Below are positions 10,646 through 22,199 of a stretch of DNA of 64,000 bases, piece by piece (the stretch's first letter is position 1; each line of letters starts with the position of its first letter). Below the pieces are notes generated by a model that saw only the letters and a program-made list of their open reading frames with translations, was not told the DNA's origin and made no database searches. Source of the DNA: Pyrrhosoma nymphula (Eukaryota; Arthropoda; Insecta; Odonata; Coenagrionidae); contig OY754334.1 of assembly GCA_963573305.1 (NCBI GenBank), positions 93,307,848 to 93,371,847 on the forward strand, written 5' to 3'. Position numbers and translations under genes: made by a program.

Positions 10646-12230
10646 TAATCGCAAAAGGGTTCAATTGATTCTTCTACATTTACAAAAAACACTGAAAGCC
10701 AGCACTATGGTGTTTGGCATGGAAAGTAACGACTGGAGCCAACAAGAAATATATAAAAAATGCATAGATTTATTGCCATAGTTCGATTATTCGCAAGATA
10801 GGTATTCAGATGAGTAACCTTGATGCAAATAAATATAGCTCGGACTAATATACGTATCACATGCACGCTAACTCTTCAAACTTTAACTATCTGCTCGAGC
10901 TTGGGAGGTTATTCCGTGGGCTAAGATTACTTGAAATCGTGGCCCGTCTAATCAAAGGACCCAAATGAGCCTAATTTTTCTAAAATAAGCCGTGCAACAA
11001 TGTTTCTCGGGCAGATATCAAGGCTGCAATACTATGCAATGACAAAGAAAGGTGGGTGAGCTAGGCAGGATATATCGTATAACCAACCAATATTGGTTAT
11101 TATTTTTGGGGGTGATCTACCGGTAAAGAAAGATTTTAATGAAAGAAGGAAAAACTGCACTAATCGTATACCGTTGAAGGTTCTTGTATCCAATTGATAT
11201 TTCGTTCTTCTGCTCGACATATGTCCTGTCTCTTTTAATCCCAACCAGAAAGCATATTCCATTTCTTTCCCTCCTCCGATTGACACTTGCAACCAGGAGA
11301 TTTTTTGCGCTGAAACAATTGAATTATTATAAAAAAAGAAAAAAAAAATTACCTTGTATTTATCCACACTTTTTTACCGTTCCGGCCCAAGTTTCTATGG
11401 GTAACCATCATTTACATGGACCTTGAATATTACGGTTGTCTGTTTAAAACTTGGGTCGGCATAATAAAAAGGTGTGGATGTATACAAATTACAGATTTTT
11501 TCTTTTCTTATGGAAATGAAAATTTTCCGCAAAGCTAAGTTTCGGAATTTATGTTTTAATTCTGAATATGTTTTGCACTAAGAGCATAAAATGTTACTGA
11601 ATATGTTTTGAAGTAAGATGGATCAAAGGAATTGTCAAGTTGTTGTCTCGTTGTCCATCAGGGATTCAACGAATGCGAATGTAGCGATTTCATATGGCGT
11701 GTAATCCTCCGAGAGCGGTCACATCGCGCGTAGGATGGCAAAATCCGTGCTTAAATCTATCTACGGCTACTGTGCGTTTCATCCTCCATTCAGAATCTAT
11801 CGCATTACAGAAAACCCCATCAGAAACGAAACCCCGGGCAACTTCCTACATGTCGCTGGACCACCGAAGATCTCTATTTGACGCGAAAACCATTCGATGC
11901 ACTCATGTTTTTTCTCTTCCGTTGCTCTCAGAGTAAATACTTCATTGGTCACCACTAATCGATATATTAATCAACATGCAGGAGTCATCACTGCCTTAAA
12001 CGGGAGGAATAATACCCTAGAATCATTATTTTAGAAATAATACTTTTTTCCGAAAGTTCCGAGACGAAATAAAACCGACATCGCGTTGTATTCATTATTA
12101 TCAAGCGAGGATGCATTTTTTTTATTCTATAAAATGCCAATTTAATGTTCCTGTCTAATGTATCCTGTTCAAGTGTCAATTGGACGCTTAAGAAGTTGTT
12201 TCAACTGCAGTGTATACATGAGTTTTCGGT
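10646..12230. other. Unassigned AT-rich stretch
   Basis: Short open frames on both strands (for example minus 11,032-11,367) have low-complexity or unlikely translations. No repeat structure was recognised. Confidence 0.45.
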
Positions 12231-12351
12231 TTCCACTTATTTTCCCGAATCTACTTTCCCGAGGGATTTTCTCCCGAATGAACTTTTCCCGAAAGATCTA
12301 TTTACCCGAATATGTTTTCCCTAAATGGCATAATTCCGTAATGTATAAAAA

Positions 12352-12830
12352 AAAGAAAATATTGAATTTTATCGACACAAAATTTCAATTAATTCAAAAA
12401 TAGAGCAATTTCAATCATAAAAAGAATTCCTATATCATCCATAGCAACAGAATAAATAAATGGTTTCAAGACCTTTTTCCCGAATCCGTTTACACGAATC
12501 AAGGACATTTTCCCGAAAGATATTTTTTTAAAGAAAATATTGAATTTTACCTATACATAATTTCAATTAATTCAAAAATAAAACAATTTAAACATAAAAA
12601 AGTATTCCTATATCATCCATAGCAACAGAATAAATAAATGGTTTCAAGACTTTTTTCCCAGAATCCGTTTACCCGAATCAAGGACATTTTCCCGAAAGAT
12701 ATTTCTTTAAAGAAAATATTGAATTATACCGACGTACAATTTGACTTCATTAAAAAATAGAACAATTTAAATTATAAAAAGATTTCCTACATAAACAATA
12801 GCCACAGAATTAATGCATAGTTTTATACAT
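12352..12830. repeat. About 2.7 tandem copies of a 179-bp unit
   Basis: The unit starting GAATCCGTTTAC occurs at 12,482 and again at 12,661 (period 179); the stretch from 12,352 matches the later part of the unit. Shared blocks are AAAGAAAATATTGAATT, TTTCAATTAATTCAAAAAT and CATCCATAGCAACAGAATAA. Each unit carries CCCGAA words like those in the element's ends, so these may be amplified subterminal sequences. Confidence 0.8.
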
Positions 12831-12921
12831 ATTTTCGAGTCTTGTAGTACACTTTTTTAAATGTGAAAATTCAATTTTGAATAATAAAATGGCTTAGATA
12901 CTCGACAAAAAAATCATAATA

Positions 12922-13099
12922 AACGGATTCTTGTATCTTCGCTCAAGAGAAGAACGGGAAAACATGCTGGGACTGCAAAAAGGTTAGAGCTCGCGAATGC
13001 AAAGCCCGTGCTATCACCATGATAAGTGTTTCAGGAGAAGTTTTAGTCTTAAAAGGACCAGAAGAATCTATGCATTCTCATCCTGCAAATCCGGAATGA
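12922..13099 (+). pseudogene. FLYWCH zinc-finger remnant
   Basis: One frame from 12,922 reads NGFLYLRSREE, and after a shift near 12,953 another continues NGKTCWDCKKVRARECKARA, followed by a GEVLVLKG strand and a final MHSHP. Together these show the FLYWCH order: aromatic start, W-x-C, C-K-A-R and H-x-H zinc ligands, about 57 codons in all. After the TGA at 13,097-13,099 the same frame runs on for 36 charged codons to 13,209. It is broken by at least one frameshift and one stop. Such domains bind DNA in transposases and in some host regulators; the repeats around it favour a transposon origin. Confidence 0.7.
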
Positions 13100-13330
13100 A
13101 TTCAAACACAAAAGAGACTTCAAAAGCTTGCAGAAGAATATGAAGCATATAAAGAAGATCAAGATGTAGAATATTTGCGAATCATCAACTGCAAAATTAG
13201 TATTTATTGAATAAATCAATATTGTAAAATTGTCAATAAAATTTAATATTAGTTTAAAAAAATTTCTTTCGGGACAACGAATTCGGCAAAACGGATTCGG
13301 AGAAGTGGATTCGGGAAAATGTACGGTAAT

Positions 13331-14790
13331 CGAGTATTCAATCGGAATTTGCTGAAAAAAAACAAAATTTCAGTCTCATGCTAAATTGCGTACTATGCGT
13401 ATAACACGCATGGAATAAGGGAGTGACACATCGAGTAAGGCTCGAATTTACATTTTCCAAAGGCCAGAAGCCACTTGATTGAATAGTTTTCCATACAAAT
13501 GACGCATAACATGAACACGGCGACGACGGGCGGGCTGGCCAACGTTCCCATCGCCGCGCACAAGTTCGTCTTTAGTTTTACTCTCACCTTTCACCGCATC
13601 ACTCTCACCCCATATCTCCTTTCTTTTTCGTTTCAATCTTTTACCCCTTCCCCTCAATCGCCCCTCCTACTCTATCACCACCACCGCCTTGCCTAACTCC
13701 CAACCGCTCACAACAATCCTCCCCCACATTGTAGGATTTCGCTTTCGAATCGCGTGTGCATTGTTAGCGGGGGTGCAGAGAGAGAGAGGCGGGGAGAAGA
13801 GGTAAGAAGTCCGCTGACCCAAATCTCGGCCGTGGATCGCCCGAAACTCTTTCTGTATCTCACACGGATGCTTTTCTCTCGCGACTCGGCGGTGAGGATC
13901 GACGCGGGTTTCATCAATTCGAGATGCGGGAGTAGCGAACGCGCATCGGACATCGTGCTTTGTAATCTACTGAAGCTTACTAAAACGTTATACATATGAG
14001 TAAAAATCGCTATAAAATAAACCTTTACTTTAATGTATCTAATAAACCTTTACTTTAATATATATACGTGAATTGTAATACAGAACTCACGACAAAGCCA
14101 ATGGTGTTACGCAATTCTCTCTACATCCCGTGAGAACGGAGATAAAGTTGTACCGCAAAAATAATGACAACATTTAAGCAAATAAAGTTATGGCTTTGAA
14201 ATTTAAGCAAAGCACTAACAGAAGTTTGAACAATTCGGTGTTTAAGTTTGATTGCCATTGAATTAACGGTATTTGCGTAGTATTCCCAGAAATTTTAACA
14301 TTGCTTCTCGCGGGCCAAAAAATGGGCTCTTTTTTCCTTTTCTCCCAAGAAACAAACTTTTATTATAATTTTTAAAATATTTCTTGTAATCACTTAACGT
14401 GGATTAAAACAAACAAAATTTTGATGTAAATTTCATTAAACTCGACCGGACCGTTTTAGAGAGATTAAGTCTCAAATTCAGGGTCGCATACCTTCTGCGC
14501 CGACAGTAGTGGGTTACGGCCCTCGGTGGGCAGGACAGGACTAAAGCTTGGTGGAAACATCGGGTGGATGTAGCATGAGCGAGCTATTTCTATACAGGAC
14601 ATTTTGTTCCACATTTAGTAGACGGTATGGCTCTTATGGATATTAATTTCCTGTGTAAATCTCCATAAGGTCGAAGGTTCAAATTTGCCATTACATTTAT
14701 TAAAGTAATCTTCTGGTCAAAGATAGGCTTTTAATTTAAGTAAGAAAACATCTTGCAGATATTTACATGTGCAGGTCCCTGTTTACCTCT
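13331..14790. other. Unassigned stretch with a GC-richer core (13,500-13,960)
   Basis: The core is richer in GC and CpG than its surroundings, with polypyrimidine runs and one AGAG|GTAAGA that could act as a splice donor near 13,801. It could be a promoter or first exon, but no protein or core promoter is recognisable. The rest is AT-rich. Confidence 0.35.
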
Positions 14791-15429
14791 AGTATTTCTT
14801 TCATCTTCCCAGCGTATGCCCTACCCTTCTTCATCCCATCTATAAAATCTACCTCATTCTTCTTCCCCTTCCCCTTTTGCCCAACATCCTCCCATCTATC
14901 ACGACCTTAAGCAACCCATCGCCCCTCATTATCTGTTCCAGCCACCTACCCTGCCTCCCCCTAATCTCATCCAGAAGTTTATTTTCTCACCCACCATGTC
15001 AAACACTTCCTCTTTTGTCTTTCTTTCATTCCACCGCACCTTCTCCATCCTCCTCCACACCCACATCTCAAACACATGCGGCCTGCATCGTCCTTTCTCA
15101 GAGCCCACGTTTTTGCCCCATACAACGCCATACTCCAAATCAAGCTCTTCACCAGCCTCTTTTTAACACGCTTTTTTATTAGCTTCACCTGTATGTTTCT
15201 TTGTTTGTTTGTTTGTAACTGACTCCTTTGGACTCGATTTTGACCCACTTTGAACGATCAGATTTCCTTTAAACTTTGTAGACTCATGAAGGACCGATGA
15301 CAATACAATAATTTGATAAGATTTTCTCAATATTCTAATCAGGATCGCCAGGATTAATAATTTTCTTCAATTGAACAGATCCTTTGCGTGAGAATTAGAG
15401 GGATAGAGTAGGCTCCATCAGTGTGTTGA

Positions 15430-15505
15430 ACGGCTGGTGTAGTGGTTAGCGTCGTCAACTCTTTCCGAGGGTGCCAGAGTTTGCGGCTCAATGAAGGCCC
15501 TTCTT
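15430..15505 (+). repeat. tRNA-like SINE head
   Basis: GGCTGGTGTAGTGGTTAGCG matches a tRNA D-arm/A-box region well; the B box (GAGTTTGCGGCTC) is eroded, and the stem does not close as in a working tRNA. Confidence 0.5.
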
Positions 15506-15654
15506 TTTGTTGTCTTTAATTTGATCGTTTAACGGCCAGTTATAATTTAATTTTAATTGCAGTTAGCTTAGACGGGAGAAGAATTTTTTATCGTCGTATT
15601 TGCTTTTCGTATTTGCTATAAAAAACACTCTTTTATGGTAACTCAAACTAAAAA

Positions 15655-16084
15655 GTGAAAAATAAATATAGTTAAAAAAAACTAAAAAACACGCTTTAAT
15701 GATAAGTCAAACTAAAAAGTGAAAAATAATTCTAAATATAGATATAAAAAAATAAATGAAAAATATTAATATTATCGTGAAAAAAGCGTGGGGTGCTCGA
15801 TATATCAATTCTTGAAAATATTCAATCGGTACGATTAGTAGAAAAATGGTACTAAAAATATGGCTCAAAGCATAATCTTTTCCCGCATTTTCCATTCAGT
15901 AATTTGGGTAAACAATTACAAAAGGCATATCAAATTAACTAAGCAACGGAGCACCCCACGCTTTTTTCACGATAATATTAATATTTTTCATTTATTTTTT
16001 TATTTCTATATTAAGAATTATTTTTCACTTTTTAGTTTGAGTTATCATTAAAGCGTGTTTTTTAGTTTTTTTAACTATATTTAT
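15655..16084. repeat. Foldback element, arms about 140 bp
   Basis: The left arm (15,657-15,800: AAATAAATATAGTT..., ACACGCTTTAATGATAA..., GAAAAAAGCGTGGGGTGCTC) is nearly the exact complement of the right arm (15,948-16,084: GAGCACCCCACGCTTTTTTC..., TTATCATTAAAGCGTGT...). The loop is about 150 bp. The arms are AT-rich and carry no ORF of note. Confidence 0.8.
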
Positions 16085-16638
16085 TTACATCCTTACTTAA
16101 GGTCCCCGTCATCAGCTCCCTTCTCTTACTGAACGCTTCCTCGGCTAACTCTATTCTCCTCCTCATGCCTTGGCTACTATGCCCATTTTCTTCTAGCGCA
16201 CTACCCAAATAATTTGTTTTTCCTGCTCCAGTTGGCGCCCTCTATCTTTTATGACCAGATGTAGCCAAAAGCATCAGGGGAAGTTTATATAGCGTTATGC
16301 AGTATATTAACTGCACTGCTATAAGTCCTTCTATACATGCAAATATCATTCCTTTAAAGCAGCTTACTTAAATTTAGCTCGACTGTCAACTAAATGTGGA
16401 ACGCTCTATATCAATATTTTAGAGACCATAATATAATTTAATTTTTTAATTTCAGCTGTTTTATGAGTCATGGAGTATATACAGAACTATAAATGAAGAA
16501 AAAATCTTGTTTTTGAGACTAAGCTATTCCGGGGTTAACTAAATACCTACACATGTGTATTTGAGAAGGTGACAGTCTATAAGTATGCGCATTCCTTCAT
16601 GATAACGTTAACGAAAACACTGCAACTCCGCCCAATGA

Positions 16639-16896
16639 TATATCGTCGTCGTTCAGATAGAATTCACTGAGTCAAAAATCTTACTTCTGAGTTATAGCGG
16701 TTTTAATGTTTCAAACAACTCCTATCAGTTTGCATTATTATTTAATATGAACATGTTTTTTATGTTGTTGCTACTAATATTTTAATATTAAATAATAATG
16801 CTAAACTGATTTTTGGAGTTGTTTGAAACAATAAAACCACTATAACTCAGAAGTAAGATTTTTGACTTTGTGAATTCTGCCGGAACGACGACGATA
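16639..16896. repeat. Foldback MITE, possible TA target
   Basis: The outer ends are TCGTCGTCGTTC and GAACGACGACGA, flanked by TA on both sides. The inner arms (GTCAAAAATCTTACTTCTGAG... and ...CTCAGAAGTAAGATTTTTGAC; GTTTCAAACAACTCC and GGAGTTGTTTGAAAC) are nearly perfect. A TA duplication would fit a Tc1/mariner-mobilised MITE. Confidence 0.7.
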
Positions 16897-16899
16897 TGT

Positions 16900-17385
16900 A
16901 TTTGTGTTTTGTTGTATTGTATTTAGTTATACTGTAGCAAATATTCTGCAATTCCATAAAAGTATGTATATGTATTTGAGGCTTAAACTTGACTTATTTG
17001 CATTACGCTGTACGCTGAAAAAAACTCTCAGAACCAATAAGATTCTTTTTTCAATTTTAATTGAAAGCATCTGGGCACGGCGAGTAATAAATTTATTTTT
17101 GTTTTTTAATAATGAAAAACCAACACGAAGTACACATAGTTACATTTCCGAAGAAATCTCTTCGTAATTACTTTATTTTGTTATTGCATCTCACAATGTT
17201 CACAGCTGAACAAAATCCCAGGGAAAATGAATTTTATTCTTTTCTGGCAATCATCTTGAAAAGAAGTTCGATAAGTGGCTAGTATTTATGGTACCAATAG
17301 AAAGATGAAAGAGACTTTTTCCTTTCAAAGAATTACCAAATTTATTGAATTTTATGTGTAGTGAATACCTCAAAAACTATTTTGC
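16900..17385. repeat. Diverged member of the TTAA-element family
   Basis: Shares ordered blocks with the copies at 1-745 and 40,574-41,122: GTATTTGAGGCTTAAACTTG, TACGCTGAAAA, AAGTTCGATAAGTGGCTAG, ATAGAAAGATG and AAATTTATTGAATTTTATG. Neither terminus is preserved. Confidence 0.45.
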
Positions 17386-18130
17386 GGCAGAAGGCTATGT
17401 GAAATTCACACAGAGCAGATTATACCTTAAAAACCACCTTACGGGTACCTCAGGATCTGAGTTTTCACCAAAAATGCACCGCACTATATTCCACAAAAGC
17501 TGTCAATAAGGAAAAAATGAACTTTTCGTTCATAAAAAAAATTAATTTTAAATCCATGCTTTCCTCGATGTATTTCCCTAATTTTATGCTTCTGATATCG
17601 ATCATCATATGTTCATGTTTGGAAATAAGTTTTTTTACATCGTCAAAATATACATATTGGCTTTGAACGTATCCAAAACATTTGGTTTATATCCCGGCCC
17701 TTAGGCCCAATATTTCGCCTGGAATGGAGTTCAAATCGAGATCGAGATCGGGAAATAGCTCGCAGGCGATAAAATTTATTTACTTTTAGACAAGGGTTGA
17801 ACGTGAATTTCGTCACTTAGGTTCGCTTGTAAGCACGGGCAAGGGAGGAGGAAATCCTCAGTGTTTGAGAAGCGTGGCGCAACAACGCAATGCGGTCAGC
17901 TTTCGCACCTGGAAGACGGCTACAGCTCGCCAGGAGATCGCAATATTCCAATTTTCGCTCTCGGCGGTAGCATCGATACTCCATTTTCCGAACACCGTAT
18001 TGCATTTTGGTTTTGTATCGATTCGGAGCCTATCTAGGTCAACGAAATCGCACGGTTCGCTTAAAGAACTCCTCGCTGACCTCCTTGGGAGCTATTGGCA
18101 GATTCGGCACCTCAACCTCTGAATGTATCT
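17386..18130. other. Unassigned stretch
   Basis: A GC-richer patch (17,820-18,110) has open frames on both strands but no recognisable motif. The remainder is AT-rich. Confidence 0.4.
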
Positions 18131-19020
18131 CTGAAGGAAAAGGTAGGATGAGGGTTTAATATGGAGTAAAGCGTTTTGTGGTGTGGAAACGTGGACTCAA
18201 AGAAATGAAGACGAGAATAGGCTGCATGCGTTTGAGATGTGGGTGCGGAGGAGAAACTTCGGTGGACGGAAAGTAAGTCGAAAGAGGAAGTATTGTGGGT
18301 GAGGAGAGGAAACTTATGTAGGATTAGAACGAGAGGAGTTTAGTTGGAGGCAGAGTAGGTGGTTGGAACAGTAAATAACAGTAAATGAGAGGCAAAGGGA
18401 TGCTGAAGACCGTGATAGAAGGGAGGATATAGGTTAATGAAAGAAGGGGAAGAAAGAGAATACGTTTTATGGACGTAATGAAGAGATTGTTTCTTCTTCT
18501 TTTTTTGGGTTTTGGTTAATTTAAAAACCATTATTTCACCGCCAATGTTTTTGCAACTTTATTGCCATCCTCAGGGCTAATTGACATAAATCATGAAACA
18601 AAATTAACAACATAAAAAGGTATTGATAAAAATAACAATTGTAATAACATCTAAGGAATAATCTCCTAAGTTGTTATTAAAATTGTTATTTTTATCAATA
18701 CCTGTTTATGTTGTTAATTTTGTTTCATGATTTATGTCAATTAGCTCTGAGGATGGCAATAAAGTTGCAGAAATGTTGGCGGTGAAATAATGACTTTTAA
18801 ATTGACCAAAACTAAAAAAAGAAGAAGACACTATTTATAAGTGGTAATTATATACATTAATTAGTAATGAAGAGAGGTAGTACATATGCTGGGATGAAGA
18901 AAGAAATCGTGTAAGGAGATAGGAGACTACGCCTATAAAAATCTAAAGGACTAGTTTTCTTCCATTTAAACCTACTTTAATCCGCAGGATACTGTAGTAA
19001 TAATGAAAATGGGGTATTTG
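18131..19020 (+). pseudogene. LINE fragment (subfamily B), split by a hairpin element
   Basis: The parts 18,131-18,486 and 18,876-19,020 read as a decayed LINE C-terminus (TTTGAGATGTGGGTGCGG, GGATGCTGAAGACCGTGATAGA, GAAAGAGAATACGTTTTATGG) and, past the insert, its end (GATGAAGAAAGAAATCGTG, CCATTTAAACCTAC). Frames are closed throughout. Confidence 0.7.
18487..18863. mobile_element. Hairpin element with 12-bp TSD and 3' AT tail
   Basis: Flanked by exact direct repeats GTAATGAAGAGA (18,475-18,486 and 18,864-18,875), which restore the LINE sequence when one copy is removed. Long arms pair: TTCTTCTTCTTTTTTTGGG... with ...AAAAAAAGAAGAAG; ATTTCACCGCCAATGTTTTTGC with its complement; and TGACATAAATCATGAAACAAAATTAAC with its complement, around a loop near 18,655-18,670. 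About 38 bp of AT-rich sequence follow the right arm, inside the duplication. A 12-bp TSD is longer than in hAT, Tc1/mariner or TTAA elements. Confidence 0.8.
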
Positions 19021-19455
19021 CATGAATGTTTTCATCCTTAAAAGGTATAATGTGATTTTTAGAACGGGAGAAAACTGTTATATCTACGTTTAGACGTTAT
19101 TTGCATTATTTCTGGCAGTTAGAAAACTGATCGTTTTAAATACCCGCCGAAGAAAATAAATTTCAAAAAGGCTCCCCTCCACTGGTTGGCGACGATATTT
19201 GCCCACATGCCTTGGAATTCTTCATCGTAAAAGCCGAAATACGATTTCAACGGAAGAGAATTAATGAGTTTATTATGTGGTATGCGATAAATTAATTAAT
19301 CCGGCAGGGATCGACAGGTCTTTTACTTCGTGAGGTGAACTGTGCGCACAAAATTATCTTGCTACTCAGAATTTCATTTGCCCCGGTTTACGAACCAGTG
19401 TTAGGATTACTCAACTATTACTTTGATGAATTTTACGTGCTACCTCATGCAAAGA
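19021..19455. other. Unassigned stretch
   Basis: No gene or repeat recognised. Confidence 0.4.
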
Positions 19456-19682
19456 TACCTATAGTATAGTCGTCGCGAAACTTGGTGGCACTCGCTTGTG
19501 AAGATCATGATGCAAAGGAGAGGAAAGCACACATGAGATGTGGGTTGAAGCGGCCGAGCCTTTTTCCGATGGACCCTGTGGGAGTCATTAGATAACTTTG
19601 CCCGCTCATCAAAACTTGGTTTATGGTCAGTGTCCTCTAATCCTCCGCTGGTGAGTGCCACCAAGTTTTGCTATACCTATAG
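19456..19682. mobile_element. TIR MITE, GCGAAACTTGGTGGCAC family, copy 1
   Basis: About 225 bp. Ends TATAGTCGTCGCGAAACTTGG and its near-complement CCAAGTTTTGCTATA, with GGTGGCACTC / GAGTGCCACC continuing inward. CCTATAG sits on both sides (about 19,457 and 19,673), a possible 7- to 8-bp target duplication. The interior matches the copy at 48,727-48,945 in the same orientation. Confidence 0.75.
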
Positions 19683-21338
19683 TCCTCATATGCAGGTGCA
19701 ATGGATTTGATGCTACTTCATGGTAAAATAATTCACATTTGTAACATCGTCTACTCTACTCTTAATATCTTTGAAACATATTAAGGATAAATTCCAATTA
19801 GTTCATAAAATTAAACCAACTAAAAGAATGTAGTATTTTTCACTAAATAATTGTTTCTACATATCGGCACTTGCTCACAATCGCTACCTACATACATAGA
19901 CGGCATGAAGTGATAAAAGAGCACTAAGATAATAAAAAAACAGCTTGCCCTACTAAGAAAATTATTACAAAATTTTCAATGAATATGCACGCGACTGTCT
20001 TGAGAACATACATTTTCTTCGGCATTCTTGGTTTACATCCTGAATATTCGGCTCTTAATTTCCCTATCGCCATTGATCAATAGGAACACCGTGATGAAAA
20101 CATCGGTACCCGCTCGGTCACCGAAGTTTAGAATCGTTGAGCTCGGAACTAATTGGTGTAGGTGATCGTCCATTCGCCCAGGAATTTGTTACACCTGCCT
20201 GCAGGTATTGGATATCATGCGAGAAATGACCTTACCTGTTGAAGCACTTTAAGTGAAGTACATCCACTCCATTGGAAACCTAGATTGCATTGAATGTTTT
20301 TTTATAAACCCTATTCGATTCCGTCACGAGAATGCTTGTACATATCCAATATTCGCCCTCCACTTTCCCAGGAATTAATGCACCCATAGTTTGCGATATT
20401 TTTCATGTTAGAAAAATCAAACTTTTTATGTCCAACCTATTAATGGAAGTGAAGCAATTATGTATTTCTTCGAGCAGGTGCACCAGGTTGATGCTCAGTC
20501 GCAACCTCCATTCAGAATAATTGCTCAAGGTTGACAGAACGCTCCCAGCACGTGATTTATATTGTTTCTGAATTGATCGAAGAACACGAGTAAACTGACC
20601 TTATGGCGTGAAAATGATTTATGGAGATCATCTAGGGTCAAAAGATCTTTTTAATAGTGGCCTTAACAAACTCTCGATTTATCAATACAACATATAAGGC
20701 TCGACTTGAAACTGTGAAAGGAGACCATCAGGAATCGGAAAGGACCCCATGGGTACAAATGTTCCTTTACTACATGCCTTTCGTATGTATTAGTATGTCT
20801 TACCTTAATCAACTGCATAGTAGCGTAATCTCTAAACTTTCGTGGAAAAATATGTATTTGTATCTCTCATACACCTCATACTATCTGCTTCCTCTTTAGC
20901 TGAAAATGACGGTTTCTATAGTTATATAAAAAAATAAATAATAAAACCTAAAATAAATCTATGGTTTATTTACTGAAAAAAGAAGTTCCTTAACCATGCC
21001 CATATCTCTCCGTCGAGTTTTCTCTGCATATTTATGTACGCAGCTGTCACTTTCCTGATCGTAAACATAATTTTCGTTCATGTTCACAATATCAGTATCA
21101 AAAAAAGAAGACAATTGACTGCTTTAATGTGATAAAATGTTGCTCGAGTCATCTATAATGAGTTAAGCATAGTTCACAATGCATTTTTATTTTAACCAAG
21201 GTTTAAATAAAAATTTCCTGTACCAACCAAATGTGTGTATTTACTATGTGTGTTTGGACTCATCAATATATGTACAAACATTTCATCTTTTTATCAGAGG
21301 TGTTTTGTATTCGTCAAATTATCTACATAGGTAGTAGG
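19683..21338. other. Unassigned stretch
   Basis: Short open frames (for example plus 20,332-20,520 and 20,657-20,899) lack recognisable domains. No repeat structure seen. Confidence 0.4.
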
Positions 21339-21478
21339 TATAGGCATCGCGAAACTTGCTGACACTTGCCAACGGAGAGTTTGAGATCACGGAGGAAGAA
21401 TTAAGCGTCTCTCTTGCGTGCTCTCACCTCCCTGGCGTCAATCTTTGCACAGGCGAGTGCCATCAAGCTACGCTTTTG
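21339..21478. mobile_element. TIR MITE, GCGAAACTTGGTGGCAC family, copy 2 (shortened)
   Basis: Left end TATAGGCATCGCGAAACTTGC; right end GGCGAGTGCCATCAAGCTACGC. At about 140 bp it has a shortened interior relative to its relatives at 19.5 and 48.7 kb. Confidence 0.6.
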
Positions 21479-22190
21479 CTGAACTAATGTTTCAGTTTTT
21501 CTTTCCAGCAACTAAGGCTTGAAAGTAGTGCGTATTTTTGGTGGAAGTGGCAACTACGCATTGAACAGCACAATCGAAAAGTCGGAATTTAGTGTTTGTT
21601 TTGAGTCACGCAGTCGCGGTTGAACAACCTCAAGCTCCCCGTGGAATTTGAGCATGACATCGGAATGTTTGCCGCCCGAAGCATCATTAATCAAATGGAA
21701 GCTCGACTTCCCATCCAATTCGCCTAGTCCCCATTTAAAGGCATTAAAAAAAATTGACCTTGCCTATCTGACGTGTATTTCCTTTCCATCTCCATTGCCA
21801 TCCCCTCGCCTTCCGTGAGCCCACGTGTTATTCGGGCAATTTTTTTCCCGGGTTGTACCACGGGAATGGTCGGAAGCTAGAATAACATTAGGTGAGAAGT
21901 GGATTGAGCCAGTTATAGACGCGCAGACGACCAAACTTAGGTTTGCCAGTCATCCGACGGAGGTCAATGACGAGAGCGTCAGAGGCACAGTGTGAAAGGT
22001 TTGCTTTGAAGTTCAATCAAAAGAAGACAAGGTTCATTAGAGTGGAAAGACCACAATAGAGAGGAAGGAGGGCGTGAAATAAAGCTATAAGAACACCTCA
22101 TGCATCTGCGTGGGCAAAATATTTTTGCCAATCACAATATATAATCACTCTTGTTCTCGACTACGTTGAATTCCATTACAAAATATAATA
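21479..22190. other. Unassigned stretch
   Basis: No clear gene. Some charged translation around 21,890-22,080 may be older LINE sequence upstream of the next fragment, but this cannot be supported. Confidence 0.35.
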
Positions 22191-22199
22191 TAATTTATT

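Larger units (their letters stand above)
12231..13330 (+). mobile_element. Probable Mutator/Phantom-like element relic with CCCGAA-rich ends
   Basis: The left end (12,231-12,330) carries repeated TTTCCCGAAT words; the right end (about 13,262-13,320) carries the complementary ATTCGGGAAAA/GATTCGG words, so the ends form inverted repeats (for example ATTTTCCCGAATC and GATTCGGGAAAAT). Between them lie tandem repeats (12,352-12,830) and a FLYWCH zinc-finger remnant (12,922-13,099). FLYWCH domains are known in transposases of the Mutator/Phantom group, which supports that assignment; exact ends and a 9-bp target duplication could not be fixed. Confidence 0.55.
15169..16088. mobile_element. Composite insert in the LINE: SINE-like head plus foldback
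   Basis: This 0.92-kb stretch is absent from other copies of the LINE. It contains a tRNA-like domain (15,430-15,505) and a foldback with arms of about 140 bp (15,655-16,084). Whether it came in as one element or two could not be decided; no clear target duplication was seen. Confidence 0.6.
14791..16255 (-). pseudogene. LINE fragment (subfamily B), split by a 0.9-kb insert
   Basis: On the minus strand, 16,255-16,089 and then 15,168-14,791 read as one LINE RT C-terminus: remnants of ALYGAKTWALRKDD, FEMWVWRRMEKVRW and TKEEVFDMV in the second part, and the complement of the GAAGCGTT...GAGCTGATG block in the first. The frame breaks inside CCTCTTTTTAA (15,158-15,168) and resumes at ATCCTTACTTAAGG (16,089), exactly as expected from the intact order in the copy at 22.2-22.85 kb. 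Confidence 0.75.

Noticed and set aside
11032..11426. Overlapping 111- and 80-codon frames
   Set aside because: Low-complexity Phe/Lys runs from poly(A)/poly(T) tracts, no domain.
12352..12830. CRISPR-like array
   Set aside because: Units are 179 bp and contiguous without unique spacers, in a eukaryotic setting.
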